A stretch of DNA of 22,713 nt from CAZMGD01 sp964565705 (GCA_964565705.1 CAZMGD010000065.1:1-22713), one strand, 5' to 3'; shown: positions 13,369 to 21,264, counted from the first letter of the stretch. Notes: generated by a model not told the origin, from the sequence alone. Program-made: numbers and translations.

Positions 13369-14754
13369 ATGATCGTGCCTGCGACGACCGACCATCGATC
13401 GCTCCTGACCGGGTGGGGTGGCACCAACCCGACATCGGCCGACCTGATGTCCGTGACCGCCACCGACGCGCCAGCAGCCGTCAAGGAGCACCCGCCCCGG
13501 GGCGTGATCGCCCGCGGGCTCGGCCGCGCGTACGGCGACGCCGCCCAGAACGCGGGCGGGCGCGTGCTGCGCCTCGCCGACGGCGTGTCGACCGCGGTGC
13601 TCGACGAGCAGGCCGCGACGGTGACCTGCGGCGCAGGGGTCAGCATCGACGACCTGCTGCGCGTGCTCGTGCCGCGGGGCTTCTTCGTGCCGGTCACGGC
13701 TGGCACCCGCTTCGTCACGGTGGGCGGGGCGATCGCCAGCGACATCCACGGCAAGAACCATCACGTCGACGGCACGTTCGGCAGCCACGTGCACCGCCTG
13801 TCCCTGCTGCTCGCCGACGGCACCGTCGCCGAGCTCGGCCCGAACCGTGAGCCGGACCTGTTCTGGGCCACGCTCGGCGGCATGGGCCTGACCGGCGTCG
13901 TGCTCGACGCGACGTTCGACCTGATCCCGATCGAGACCAGCCGCTGCGTGGTCGACACCACGAAGGCGAACGACCTCGACGAGGTGCTGGCGCTGATGTC
14001 GGAGGGCGACGATCGCTACCGCTACTCGGTCGCCTGGCTCGACGTGCTCGCCACCGGCAAGCAACTCGGGCGCAGCGTGCTGACCCAGGGCGACCACGCC
14101 GGGCTCCACCAGCTCGAGGGGTCGGCCGGGCGCGAGCCACTGGCGTTCACCCCCCGCCATCTCGCCAGCGTGCCACCGCTCGTGCCGCCGTCGGGCGTGC
14201 TCAACCGCTGGAGCCTGCGGGCCTTCAACGAGGCGTGGTTCCGCAAGGCGCCGCGGCGCAAGGTCGGCCAGTTGATGGCGATCCCGGGGTACTTCCACCT
14301 GCTCGACTCGGTCGGCTCGTGGAATCGCCTCTACGGGGGGCACGGCTTCGTGCAGTACCAGTTCATCGTGCCCTTCGGTGAGGAGAGCGCCCTGCGCGCC
14401 GTGGTCGAGCAGATGGCGGCGTCGGGCACGCCGAGCTTCCTCACCGTCTTGAAGCGCTTCGGAGCGGCCAACCAGGCACCGATGAGCTTCCCCCGCCCGG
14501 GCTGGACGCTCAGCCTCGACATCCCCGCCGCCAACGGGGCGATCGGTGAGCTGCTGCACCGCCTCGACGACCTCGTGCTCGACGCCGGCGGTCGCCATTA
14601 CCTCGCCAAGGATGCCCACCTCAGCCCGGAGTCGCTGGCCCGCGGGTACCCCCGCCTCGATGAGTGGAAGGCGGTGCGCCGACGGGTCGATCCCGACGGG
14701 GTGTTCCGCAGCGATCTCGCCCGGCGGCTCGAGCTGATCGATCGCGACACCTGA
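13369..14754 (+). CDS. dprE1: Decaprenylphosphoryl-beta-D-ribose 2'-oxidase DprE1
   Basis: A 461-residue FAD-dependent oxidase that converts decaprenylphosphoryl-ribose to the 2'-keto intermediate, the first half of epimerisation to decaprenylphosphoryl-arabinose. Similarity to my recollection of M. tuberculosis DprE1 runs the whole length: LTGWGGTNPT, GVIARGLGRAYGDAAQNAGG, PVTAGTRFVTVGGAIASDIH then GKNHH (127-132 including H127 and K129), FWATLGGMGLTG, FVQYQF (Q329, Q331), KRFGAANQAPMSFP, YLAKDAHL (K414) and the C-terminal DLARRLELI. The residue aligned with the drug-reactive Cys387 is S382 in GWTLSLDIP. The residue aligned with Tyr314 is F309. The start could be ATG 13369 or GTG 13375. The gene is followed after 39 bp by dprE2. 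Confidence 0.96.
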   Translation: MIVPATTDHRSLLTGWGGTNPTSADLMSVTATDAPAAVKEHPPRGVIARGLGRAYGDAAQNAGGRVLRLADGVSTAVLDEQAATVTCGAGVSIDDLLRVLVPRGFFVPVTAGTRFVTVGGAIASDIHGKNHHVDGTFGSHVHRLSLLLADGTVAELGPNREPDLFWATLGGMGLTGVVLDATFDLIPIETSRCVVDTTKANDLDEVLALMSEGDDRYRYSVAWLDVLATGKQLGRSVLTQGDHAGLHQLEGSAGREPLAFTPRHLASVPPLVPPSGVLNRWSLRAFNEAWFRKAPRRKVGQLMAIPGYFHLLDSVGSWNRLYGGHGFVQYQFIVPFGEESALRAVVEQMAASGTPSFLTVLKRFGAANQAPMSFPRPGWTLSLDIPAANGAIGELLHRLDDLVLDAGGRHYLAKDAHLSPESLARGYPRLDEWKAVRRRVDPDGVFRSDLARRLELIDRDT

Positions 14755-14793
14755 GGGGCCGAGCGCCCGAAACGAAGGACCACCACCGCCCCC

Positions 14794-15558
14794 ATGGACA
14801 ACGCATTCGGCCAACCCCAGACGATCCTGCTGCTCGGCGGCACGAGCGAGATCGGCCTGGCGATCATTCGCCGCTTGATCGCACCGACGACCCGTCACGT
14901 GGTGCTCGCCTGCCGGGTGCCGTCCGCAGCGAGCGACCAGGCCGATGCACTGCGGCGCGACGGGCTCGCGGTGCACACGATCGCGTTCGACGCCGCGGAC
15001 TCGGGCAACCACGAGGCGCTCGTGCGCGACGTCGTCGGGCTCGTCGGCGACGTCGACGTCACCGTTCTGGCCGCGGGCGTGCTCGGCGAACAGGCGTCGT
15101 TGGCCGCTGCGCCGAGCGAGGCCGCGGCCGCTGTCACGGTCAACTACGCGGGCGCCGTCAGCGCCTGCCTCGCGGTCGCCAACCGCCTGCGCGAGCAGGG
15201 CCACGGCGCGCTGGTCGTGCTGTCCAGCGTCGCCGGCGAGCGCGCCCGCAAGGCCAACTACATCTACGGGTCGTCGAAGGCGGGTCTCGACGCGTTCGCC
15301 CAGGGCCTGGCCGACGACCTGCAGGGCAGCGGAGCCCGCGTGCTCGTCGTACGTCCCGGCTTCGTCGTGTCGAAGATGACGCAAGGCATGAAGCCGGCAC
15401 CGTTCGCGACCACCCCCGATGCCGTCGCCGATGCCGTGGCCGCCGGCCTGCAGCGCTCGGCCACCACGATCTGGGTGCCGGGCACCCTCCGGTACGTGTT
15501 CTCGGCGCTGCGCCACGTGCCGCGCTCGATCTACCGGAAGCTGCCGCTGGATTCGTGA
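14794..15558 (+). CDS. dprE2: Decaprenylphosphoryl-2-keto-pentose reductase DprE2
   Basis: A 254-residue short-chain dehydrogenase that reduces the 2'-keto product of DprE1 with NADH or NADPH to decaprenylphosphoryl-arabinose. The cofactor motif is LLGGTSEIGLA (13-23), the catalytic serine is in VLSSVAGER (142-150), and the YxxxK pair is Y158 and K162 in YIYGSSKAGLD. The C-terminal stretch FRYV-like LRYVFSALRHVPRSIYRKLP is nearly what I recall at the end of mycobacterial DprE2 and separates it from generic SDR enzymes. ATG 14794 is the start; AAGGA about 16 bases upstream is too far for a strong Shine-Dalgarno. The stop overlaps the GTG of the glycosyltransferase. Confidence 0.95.
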   Translation: MDNAFGQPQTILLLGGTSEIGLAIIRRLIAPTTRHVVLACRVPSAASDQADALRRDGLAVHTIAFDAADSGNHEALVRDVVGLVGDVDVTVLAAGVLGEQASLAAAPSEAAAAVTVNYAGAVSACLAVANRLREQGHGALVVLSSVAGERARKANYIYGSSKAGLDAFAQGLADDLQGSGARVLVVRPGFVVSKMTQGMKPAPFATTPDAVADAVAAGLQRSATTIWVPGTLRYVFSALRHVPRSIYRKLPLDS

Positions 15559-16700
15559 ACGACGTCGCCGAGGCCGTCGCCGCGCTGCGGACGCGAGGCA
15601 TCCATCGGGTGCACCTGCTGGCCTGGCGCGACCTCGACGACCTCGACGCCGGCGGCTCGGAGCTGCACGCTCACGAGCTGATGAAGCGCTGGGCGGCAGA
15701 AGGCCTGGAGGTCACCACGCGCACGTCGAGCGCGGCCGGCCTGCCCGCTGATTCGCGGCGCGACGGCTATCGCGTCGTGCGCCGGGGCACGCGCTACACG
15801 AGCTTCCCACGCACCGTCGGCGCCGAGCTCACGCGGTCGATGGGCCGCTATGACGCGCTCGTCGAGGTGTGGAACGGGGTGCCGTTCCTGTCGCCGATCT
15901 GGTGCCGCACACCGCGCCTCACGGTGCTGCACCACGTGCACGGCCCGATGTGGGACCAGCTGTTCCCACCCCGTCTGGCGGCGGCGGGGCGCTTCATGGA
16001 GACCCGCCTCGCGCCGCCCCTGTACCGGCGGGGCACGGTCGTGTGCCCGTCCGAGTCGACCCGCCAGGAGCTGCTCGCGCTCGGGATGCAACCCGAGCGG
16101 GTGGTCGCGATCCCGAACGGCACGCCGGCGTGGTATGCGCCGGGTACGGTGCGCTCGCCGCACCCGCTCGTGCTGTCGGTCGGCCGGTTGGCGCCGGTCA
16201 AGCGCTTCGACTCGCTGGTGCGCGCCGTCGCCGCGACGCGTACCGAGGTGCCCGACATCGAGCTGGTGATCGTCGGCACCGGGCCCGAGCGCACCCACAT
16301 CGAGCGCGCGATCGAGGAGGTCGGCGGCCGTGAGTGGGTGCGCCTCGCCGGCCGGGTGTCGTCGCCCGAGCTGCTCGATCTCTACCAGCGCTCCTGGGTG
16401 GTCGCCAGCGCCTCGCTTGCCGAAGGCTGGGGGCTGTCGCTGACCGAGGGGGCGGCATGTGCCACTCCGGCCGTGGCGACCGACATCAGCGGCCACCAGT
16501 CCAGCGTCGTGGACGGCGTGACGGGCCTCCTGGCGCCGCTCGACACGCTCGACGTCGCGCTGACCAAGGTGCTGATCGACCCCGAGCTGCGCCAGCGCCT
16601 GGGCGACGCCGCGCTCGCCCGCTCGGCGACGCTCAGCTGGGACCACACCGTCACCGCGATCACCCGCGAGCTCCTCCACGCCGCCGACGCCCACCACTGA
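15555..16700 (+). CDS. GT4-family glycosyltransferase
   Basis: A 381-residue GT-B glycosyltransferase. The N-terminal domain has LLAWRDLDDLDAGGSELHAH, where GGSE is the usual acceptor-side loop, and later VLHHVHGPMW. The C-terminal nucleotide-sugar domain has VLSVGRLAPVKRFDSLV (206-222), IVGTGPE and the EX7E pair E290 and E298 in AEGWGLSLTEG, then a GHQSSVVDGVTGLL segment. It has no signal peptide or membrane segment and should work on the cytoplasmic face with a nucleotide sugar. GT4 enzymes do not use lipid-phosphate arabinose, so it is not an arabinosyltransferase of the Emb/Aft type. It more likely builds the acceptor lipid or polysaccharide. The GTG start overlaps the dprE2 stop by 4 bp. 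Confidence 0.92.
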   Translation: MNDVAEAVAALRTRGIHRVHLLAWRDLDDLDAGGSELHAHELMKRWAAEGLEVTTRTSSAAGLPADSRRDGYRVVRRGTRYTSFPRTVGAELTRSMGRYDALVEVWNGVPFLSPIWCRTPRLTVLHHVHGPMWDQLFPPRLAAAGRFMETRLAPPLYRRGTVVCPSESTRQELLALGMQPERVVAIPNGTPAWYAPGTVRSPHPLVLSVGRLAPVKRFDSLVRAVAATRTEVPDIELVIVGTGPERTHIERAIEEVGGREWVRLAGRVSSPELLDLYQRSWVVASASLAEGWGLSLTEGAACATPAVATDISGHQSSVVDGVTGLLAPLDTLDVALTKVLIDPELRQRLGDAALARSATLSWDHTVTAITRELLHAADAHH

Positions 16701-16702
16701 CG

Positions 16703-16750
16703 TTTTCGGTCCTGATCAGCGACCGCGCGGGCGGGATCCAGGACCCAAAA
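16703..16750. terminator. Inverted repeat between convergent GT4 and imuB genes
   Basis: TTTTCGGTCCTGATC (16703-16717) pairs with GATCCAGGACCCAAAA (16735-16750), with one mismatch and one bulged base, around a GC-rich loop of 17 bases. It lies in the 64-bp gap between two converging genes, a good place for a bidirectional terminator. The T-run is at the foot of the stem rather than after it, so it is not a classic intrinsic terminator. Confidence 0.5.
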
Positions 16751-16764
16751 GCGGCGTGGTGGGG

Positions 16765-18309
16765 TCAGGCGTAGGTGGCGGCGCGCCACCAGGTGCGGTG
16801 TTCGGCGACGAGGAGATGGGCGTCACCGTCGTCGGTGACCACCTGCAGGCGGGCGGCGCGCCGGGCCGTCGCCGGATCCCACCAGCGCTCGTCGAGCGGC
16901 CATGGTCCGGCCCAGGCGACGATGCGGTGGCTGCGCCCGTCGAGCGTGAGCGTCGCCGGCGGTGCGCTCAGCTCGGCGCGGCCGCTGACGCGCACCTGGA
17001 TCCCGTCGTCGGCCGCGAGGCCGACCTCGCGAGGCTCGGACAGCACGACAGCGGGGGAGGGCGGGGGCAGGCTGCCCGGCCACGGCCCCTCGCCAGCGGG
17101 AGGATGCAGGCGGACCGTGTCGGTGAGGTCGGTCGCGGTGGCCGGCACCCACCGGTAGCGGTCGCCGGGCATCCGCCCGCCGTGCCAGGCGGGCACGAGC
17201 ACCGCCTCCTCGCCGACCATCCCCGACAGGCGGGTGATCGCCCGCAGGGCCCGCTCGTCGGCGTCGGAGCGTCCACCCCAGAGCCCGAGCTGCTCGCCGT
17301 CGTCCTGGCGCACCTCGTCGGCACCGAGGCGCACCAGCACCACGCCGGCGGTGAGGTCGCCGGCGGTGGTCCAGGCGGCGAGCTGCCAGCGCACCCGGTC
17401 GACCATCGCCAGCGTCGACATCCCAGCGGCCCGGTACCAGGCCCGTTCCGAGCGCTCGCCGTGCTCGGTCTCGACCGTCACGAGGAGGCGGGTGCAGGTC
17501 TGGCCGTTGGCGCCGAGCTCGTCGGTGAGCAGCCCGGCAAGGTGCTTGGCGGTGAACAGCACCGGGGTCAGCTCGACGACCGGATCCTCGAAGGCCTGCT
17601 CGACGGTGCGCACCGGCGACGGCACGTCGCCCTCGGCGCGGCGCCCGTCGCGCCCGCTGGCCAGCCGGTGGGCGTGGCGTCCGGGTTCCCCGAAGCGGGC
17701 CAACACGTCGCCGGCATCCAGCTCGGCGAGGTCGCCGAGGCGGGTGAGGCCGAGCCGGGCGAAGAGGCGCACGAGCTCAGGCGTGGCCTCGCCGAGGTGC
17801 TGCAGCCAGTCGATCGAGAGGTCGGCGGTGAAGCGCTTCGTCCGGCCCGGTGGCACGACGACTGGATCGCCGGCCGCGAGGCGGGCGGCGATCCCGGCGG
17901 CGAAGCGCCCGTCGGCGACGCCGACGCGGGCCCCGGTCAGCTCGGCGAGGCGGGCGGCAAGCTGCTCGTCGCCACCGAAGTAGCGCGACGGGCCGCGAGC
18001 AGCGAGGCACAGCCAGCCGGGCTCGACGATCTCCAGCCGCGGGGTCAGCTCACCGACGCGCTGGACGATCGGCTCGAAGGCACGAGCGTCGCGGTCGGGC
18101 TCGTGGTCGAGCAGCACGGCGTCGGGGCACAGGCGCTGTGCGTCGCGGCGGCGCTGCCCGATCGCCACGCCCTCGGCCGCAGCGGCAGGGGAGCGGGCCA
18201 CGACGTGGTTGGCGTGCAGCACCACCGCCGGCTCGTCGGCGGCCACCCCTGCGGCGACCACCGGCCAGTCCGGGCACCACAGGGTGACCATTCGCTCGAT
18301 CCGGGACAC
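16765..18309 (-). CDS. imuB: ImuB, Y-family-like mutasome protein
   Basis: A 514-residue relative of Y-family DNA polymerases. In mycobacteria ImuB is catalytically inactive and works as a hub that binds the beta clamp, ImuA' and the error-prone polymerase DnaE2 during SOS mutagenesis. The N-terminal part has the family start TLWCPDWPVVAA, then IGQRRRDAQRLCPDAVLL (50-67), VEPGWLCLAARGPSRYFGG and GVADGRFAAGIAA. The acidic triad of active polymerases is not evident. A beta-clamp-binding motif QLGLWG is at 340-345, matching the QLPLWG I recall in mycobacterial ImuB. The C-terminal WAGPWPLDERWWD, LLVAEHRTWW and RAATYA end is typical. The GTG start is 6 bases after a -10 box with a LexA box in the promoter. 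dnaE2 is not in this window. Confidence 0.93.
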   Translation of the reverse strand: MSRIERMVTLWCPDWPVVAAGVAADEPAVVLHANHVVARSPAAAAEGVAIGQRRRDAQRLCPDAVLLDHEPDRDARAFEPIVQRVGELTPRLEIVEPGWLCLAARGPSRYFGGDEQLAARLAELTGARVGVADGRFAAGIAARLAAGDPVVVPPGRTKRFTADLSIDWLQHLGEATPELVRLFARLGLTRLGDLAELDAGDVLARFGEPGRHAHRLASGRDGRRAEGDVPSPVRTVEQAFEDPVVELTPVLFTAKHLAGLLTDELGANGQTCTRLLVTVETEHGERSERAWYRAAGMSTLAMVDRVRWQLAAWTTAGDLTAGVVLVRLGADEVRQDDGEQLGLWGGRSDADERALRAITRLSGMVGEEAVLVPAWHGGRMPGDRYRWVPATATDLTDTVRLHPPAGEGPWPGSLPPPSPAVVLSEPREVGLAADDGIQVRVSGRAELSAPPATLTLDGRSHRIVAWAGPWPLDERWWDPATARRAARLQVVTDDGDAHLLVAEHRTWWRAATYA

Positions 18310-18315
18310 CGCGCC

Positions 18316-18344
18316 AGTGTACGAACAGACGTTCTGATCTGCAA
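18316..18344 (-). promoter_or_regulatory. imuB promoter, leaderless
   Basis: Read on the minus strand: TTGCAG (18344-18339), 17 bases, TACACT (18321-18316), then 6 bases to the GTG at 18309. This is the best -35/-10 pair in the window, and the predicted transcript starts on the start codon. The LexA box fills the spacer. Confidence 0.7.
18323..18334. promoter_or_regulatory. LexA (SOS) box of imuB
   Basis: GAACAGACGTTC is a perfect match to the Gram-positive/actinobacterial SOS box GAAC-N4-GTTC. It lies wholly between the -35 and -10 of the imuB promoter, where bound LexA would block RNA polymerase. Confidence 0.85.
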
Positions 18345-18363
18345 GCGGCGGTCGGTGCCGCCC

Positions 18364-20514
18364 TCAGGTCGTCGGCAGGGTGCCGATGCGAACGGGTGAG
18401 CCCGGTCGGGGGAGCCAGGCGATCTGGAGGTTGGACACGTCACCCGTGACCGCGACCGGTGCGGTCATCGGGCCGATCTCCACGTGGCGCCAGAGCGGGC
18501 GCCAGAACTTCGGGGGCGACCCGACCTTCTGGATCCCGGGCTCCAACCCACCGAGTGCGGCCGGGGTGCGTCCATAGGCGACGTGGGTGGGCCGCGACGC
18601 CATCTGCACCACGACCCACACAGCGCCGTCGGGGCCGACCGCCAGCGCCGGGCTGCTCGAGGTGGCGAACCCCGAATCCATGGTCAAGACGGCAGGCACC
18701 GTGATCCCGTAGTCGAGCTCGAACTCCGCCCTCCACGAACCGAGCGCTCCGCGGCGGCGGATCCGAACGATTCCGTCGGCACCTGTCCAGGCGAGCAGAC
18801 AGGTGCCCTCGGCGGCACCGCTCATCGTGGTGACGAGCGCTGGCGAGGTACCCGCCATGGGAATCTCGAACTGGTCGGCGAGCACGAGCCGCTCGTGCCG
18901 CCAACCCGGGTCGTCGGGGGCGTGGTGACCGATCACGATCTCGTCACCGCTGCGCCAGGCGACCACGACCTCGTCGCCGTGCAAGGTGATCGATGCCGCG
19001 CCGACGGTGGCGACGGCGCCGCAGTCCGATGGAGCGTCGAAGTCGGGCGGGTAGTCGACCAGCACACGTCCGGCCGGACTGACGAAGGCGGCAGCGACGG
19101 CTGTCTCACTGCGTGTCATGGCGACGGCCCGGCTGCTCCCGACGACGGGAGCGATGGCCCACGGTGAGAGCGACTCCGAGTCGAACACCATGTTCAGGCG
19201 CATCTCCCCGGACGAGGTCAGCGCTCCGACGATCGGCAACCTGGAAGCAGGATCCAGGGTCAGGCCAGGAGCCGCGGCACATGGCAGCTGGCCGGCCGAG
19301 AAGCTGTCGAACGCGGGTCGGCGGTGCTTCCACGATGTCGGGACCTGGGCCCACGAGACGGTTCCCGCCAGACCGTCGGCGGCGCTCGTGAACGTCAGCG
19401 CGGCGCCGGTCTCGGCCCCGTTCGGCCATGACAGCTCCGGCGTCGTCCCGTCCGGCCAGGCGCTGCCGTCTCCCCGGACGAGATCGGGGGCTCCCAGCGC
19501 GTTGATCGACGCGTCGCGTCCACCGGCTTGGTGCCACGAAGGGAGGATCAGCCGGCCGTGCGTCGATGCGTCGACGGCAACCTGCCACAGGCACCAGCCG
19601 TTCGGCCCTGCGGTGTCGATCGGGTCCTGGAGGCCGCGTCGAAGCTGGACCATGAACCCTTCGAACCGTCGTGCGGGATCGGTCAGCAGGACGGCTCGTC
19701 GGTTGCCGTCTCCGCCGGCATGCTCGATCGTGACGGAGCCGGGCACGGTCAGATCCGCGATCACCGGTGAGGTGACCCCGAGTTGCATCTCGTGCCACGG
19801 GTCGAGCCGCACCCTCATGTCTGGATCGGCCGGGCTCGCTGCCATCGTGGTGAAGCCCTGGTTGCGGCCGAATCCGGCGCCGTAGAGGTCGACCGTGCCG
19901 TATTGATGGAGCAGCTCGTGGCACATCGTGCTCACCCCGGCCGCGGCCGCCAACCCGGACACGCTCCCCGACCAGGTGCAGCCGTGGTCGATCGAGACCG
20001 CGTCGGGACTCGTGCTGCCGGTCTGTCCACCCGCGGCGAACAGGTTGTCCAGCGCGAGCACGAGCAATTCGGGCGGCACGGGTTCACCGTCGGGTGATTC
20101 GACCTTCCGGTCGCCGTCGGCGTCGAGGGCACTGATCGGAAAACCCGCGCTCGCCATCGCCTCCGACAACCGGCTCTTGACGAGGCCCCGCAACTCCTCG
20201 CCCTCACGCACCTTCCCGCCGACGGAGTGGTCAGCGGCGGAGAGCGTCAGGTGCCACACCCGTGGACCACCCACCGGGTCCAAGGTGATGCCCAGCGTGC
20301 GGAGGAAGAAGTCGACGACCGAGCCCTGAACCGGCCACCCGTACGGGCCGAGGCCGTACACCCATTCCATCAGCGCATCGTGCACCGACCCGAATCGATC
20401 CGGCAGTGAGGGTGGAGCATGACCCTCATAGGTGACGTAGCACGCGACGAGGTTGACCCTCGGCGACAAGCGCCCGCGCAGCCGCCCATGACCGAAGTCC
20501 TCGAGCACGCCCAT
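18364..20514 (-). CDS. M6-like zinc metalloprotease with C-terminal repeat domain, no signal peptide
   Basis: A 716-residue protein. The zinc motif is HELLH (199-203) in STMCHELLHQYGTVDLYG. HExxH followed by DLY, a following TTMA segment (222-225) and DPWHEMQLG (239-246, similar to the conserved tryptophan-glycine stretch of the family) point to the M6, immune-inhibitor-A-like, peptidases. D209 may be the third metal ligand. A calcium-loop-like DADGDRKVESPD lies at 131-142. Residues about 400-700 are beta-rich with recurring strand patterns (VVVAWRSGDEIVIGHH, CLLAWTGADGIVRIRR, LAVGPDGAVWVVVQ) that suggest a propeller or BNR-type fold. M6 peptidases are normally secreted, but no signal peptide or membrane segment is seen at residues 1-40. 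The gene has its own promoter. Substrate and role are unknown. Confidence 0.75.
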   Translation of the reverse strand: MGVLEDFGHGRLRGRLSPRVNLVACYVTYEGHAPPSLPDRFGSVHDALMEWVYGLGPYGWPVQGSVVDFFLRTLGITLDPVGGPRVWHLTLSAADHSVGGKVREGEELRGLVKSRLSEAMASAGFPISALDADGDRKVESPDGEPVPPELLVLALDNLFAAGGQTGSTSPDAVSIDHGCTWSGSVSGLAAAAGVSTMCHELLHQYGTVDLYGAGFGRNQGFTTMAASPADPDMRVRLDPWHEMQLGVTSPVIADLTVPGSVTIEHAGGDGNRRAVLLTDPARRFEGFMVQLRRGLQDPIDTAGPNGWCLWQVAVDASTHGRLILPSWHQAGGRDASINALGAPDLVRGDGSAWPDGTTPELSWPNGAETGAALTFTSAADGLAGTVSWAQVPTSWKHRRPAFDSFSAGQLPCAAAPGLTLDPASRLPIVGALTSSGEMRLNMVFDSESLSPWAIAPVVGSSRAVAMTRSETAVAAAFVSPAGRVLVDYPPDFDAPSDCGAVATVGAASITLHGDEVVVAWRSGDEIVIGHHAPDDPGWRHERLVLADQFEIPMAGTSPALVTTMSGAAEGTCLLAWTGADGIVRIRRRGALGSWRAEFELDYGITVPAVLTMDSGFATSSSPALAVGPDGAVWVVVQMASRPTHVAYGRTPAALGGLEPGIQKVGSPPKFWRPLWRHVEIGPMTAPVAVTGDVSNLQIAWLPRPGSPVRIGTLPTT

Positions 20515-20522
20515 GACGTGGG

Positions 20523-20551
20523 AGTCTGACAGCGGAACCGTCCACGATCAA
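20523..20551 (-). promoter_or_regulatory. Promoter of the metalloprotease gene
   Basis: On the minus strand TTGATC (20551-20546), 17 bases, CAGACT (20528-20523), then 8 bases to ATG 20514. No GAAC-N4-GTTC box is near it, so expression should be independent of LexA. Confidence 0.5.
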
Positions 20552-20592
20552 CGAGATCGAGGGACGCGATCGCTGACGCTCGACGCCGCGGG

Positions 20593-21264
20593 TCAGCTCA
20601 CCGATCGGAGGTCGATCGGCGGGTGCTCGGCGGTGTCGTCGGCCGCAGCCGGGAGCAGGCAACCATCGGGCGCGGGCAGCCACACCTCCACCCGGCGGGG
20701 CCGGGGCACTCGCCGGCCGCTGGCCTCGATCCGGAGGCGGCGGGCGAGGAGGCGTCCGTGGCCCGTGCCGGCGCCGATCCAGTCGGGCCGGCTGGCACGC
20801 ACGGTGAGCTCGACCGGGATCACCCCGGCTGCACCGACGGCGATCAGGACCGCGCCGCGGTGCTGCACGCGGGCGAGGATGCGCCGCAGCACGCCGTCGG
20901 GGACGCGCGACGGCGGGGCGACGAGCACGAGCTCGAAGCCGTCGAGGGCGGCGGCCACCACCTCGGCCCATCCCGCCGGGTCGCTGCGGCGGGCGCCGGT
21001 GTCGACACGGACGAAGCGCTCGAGGGGCAGGCCGAGCTCGGTGACGGCATCGAGCCCCAGGGAGGGGAGGTCGATGGCGGCAGCCCACGATCCGGCAGCG
21101 ACGGCTCGGGCGGTGAGAGCGACCGCCAGCGACGGTGCGCACCGGCCGACGCAGCCGATGGCCCGGCCGCGCTGCAGGGCTCCGTCGGGCAGCAGTGGCG
21201 CCAGCGCGTCGTGCACCGCCACGGTGCGCTCCCGGGCGAGCGAGAGGAGGGCCGGCATCTCCAC
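20593..21264 (-). CDS. imuA': ImuA', RecA-like SOS mutasome protein
   Basis: A protein of about 223 residues with a degenerate RecA-like core. In actinobacteria ImuA' joins ImuB and DnaE2 in SOS-induced translesion synthesis. The sequence around GRAIGCVGRCAPSLAVALTA occupies the place of a Walker A loop but lacks the GKT triplet. WAAAIDLPSLGL and LERFVRVD match the second and third RecA-type strands, and FELVLVAPPSRV the Walker B-like strand. The tail PRPRRVEVWLPAPDG is basic then hydrophobic. I chose GTG 21264 because it lies 7 bases after the -10 TAAGAT. ATG 21273 overlaps that box, and the frame is open further upstream, through the LexA box. ATG 21258 is also possible. Assignment rests on the overall pattern, the LexA box and the nearby imuB. 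Confidence 0.8.
   Translation of the reverse strand: MEMPALLSLARERTVAVHDALAPLLPDGALQRGRAIGCVGRCAPSLAVALTARAVAAGSWAAAIDLPSLGLDAVTELGLPLERFVRVDTGARRSDPAGWAEVVAAALDGFELVLVAPPSRVPDGVLRRILARVQHRGAVLIAVGAAGVIPVELTVRASRPDWIGAGTGHGRLLARRLRIEASGRRVPRPRRVEVWLPAPDGCLLPAAADDTAEHPPIDLRSVS

Noticed and set aside
13054..15516. Long open frame of 820 codons on the minus strand opposite dprE1 and dprE2
   Set aside because: High-GC codon bias leaves the antisense frame open. Its translation is low-complexity and rich in Arg, Gly and His, while the plus strand encodes full-length DprE1 and DprE2.
15555..16700. GT4 gene as the arabinosyltransferase using decaprenylphosphoryl-arabinose
   Set aside because: Lipid-phosphate-sugar users are multi-span GT-C membrane proteins. 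This one is a soluble GT-B enzyme with the EX7E motif of nucleotide-sugar users.
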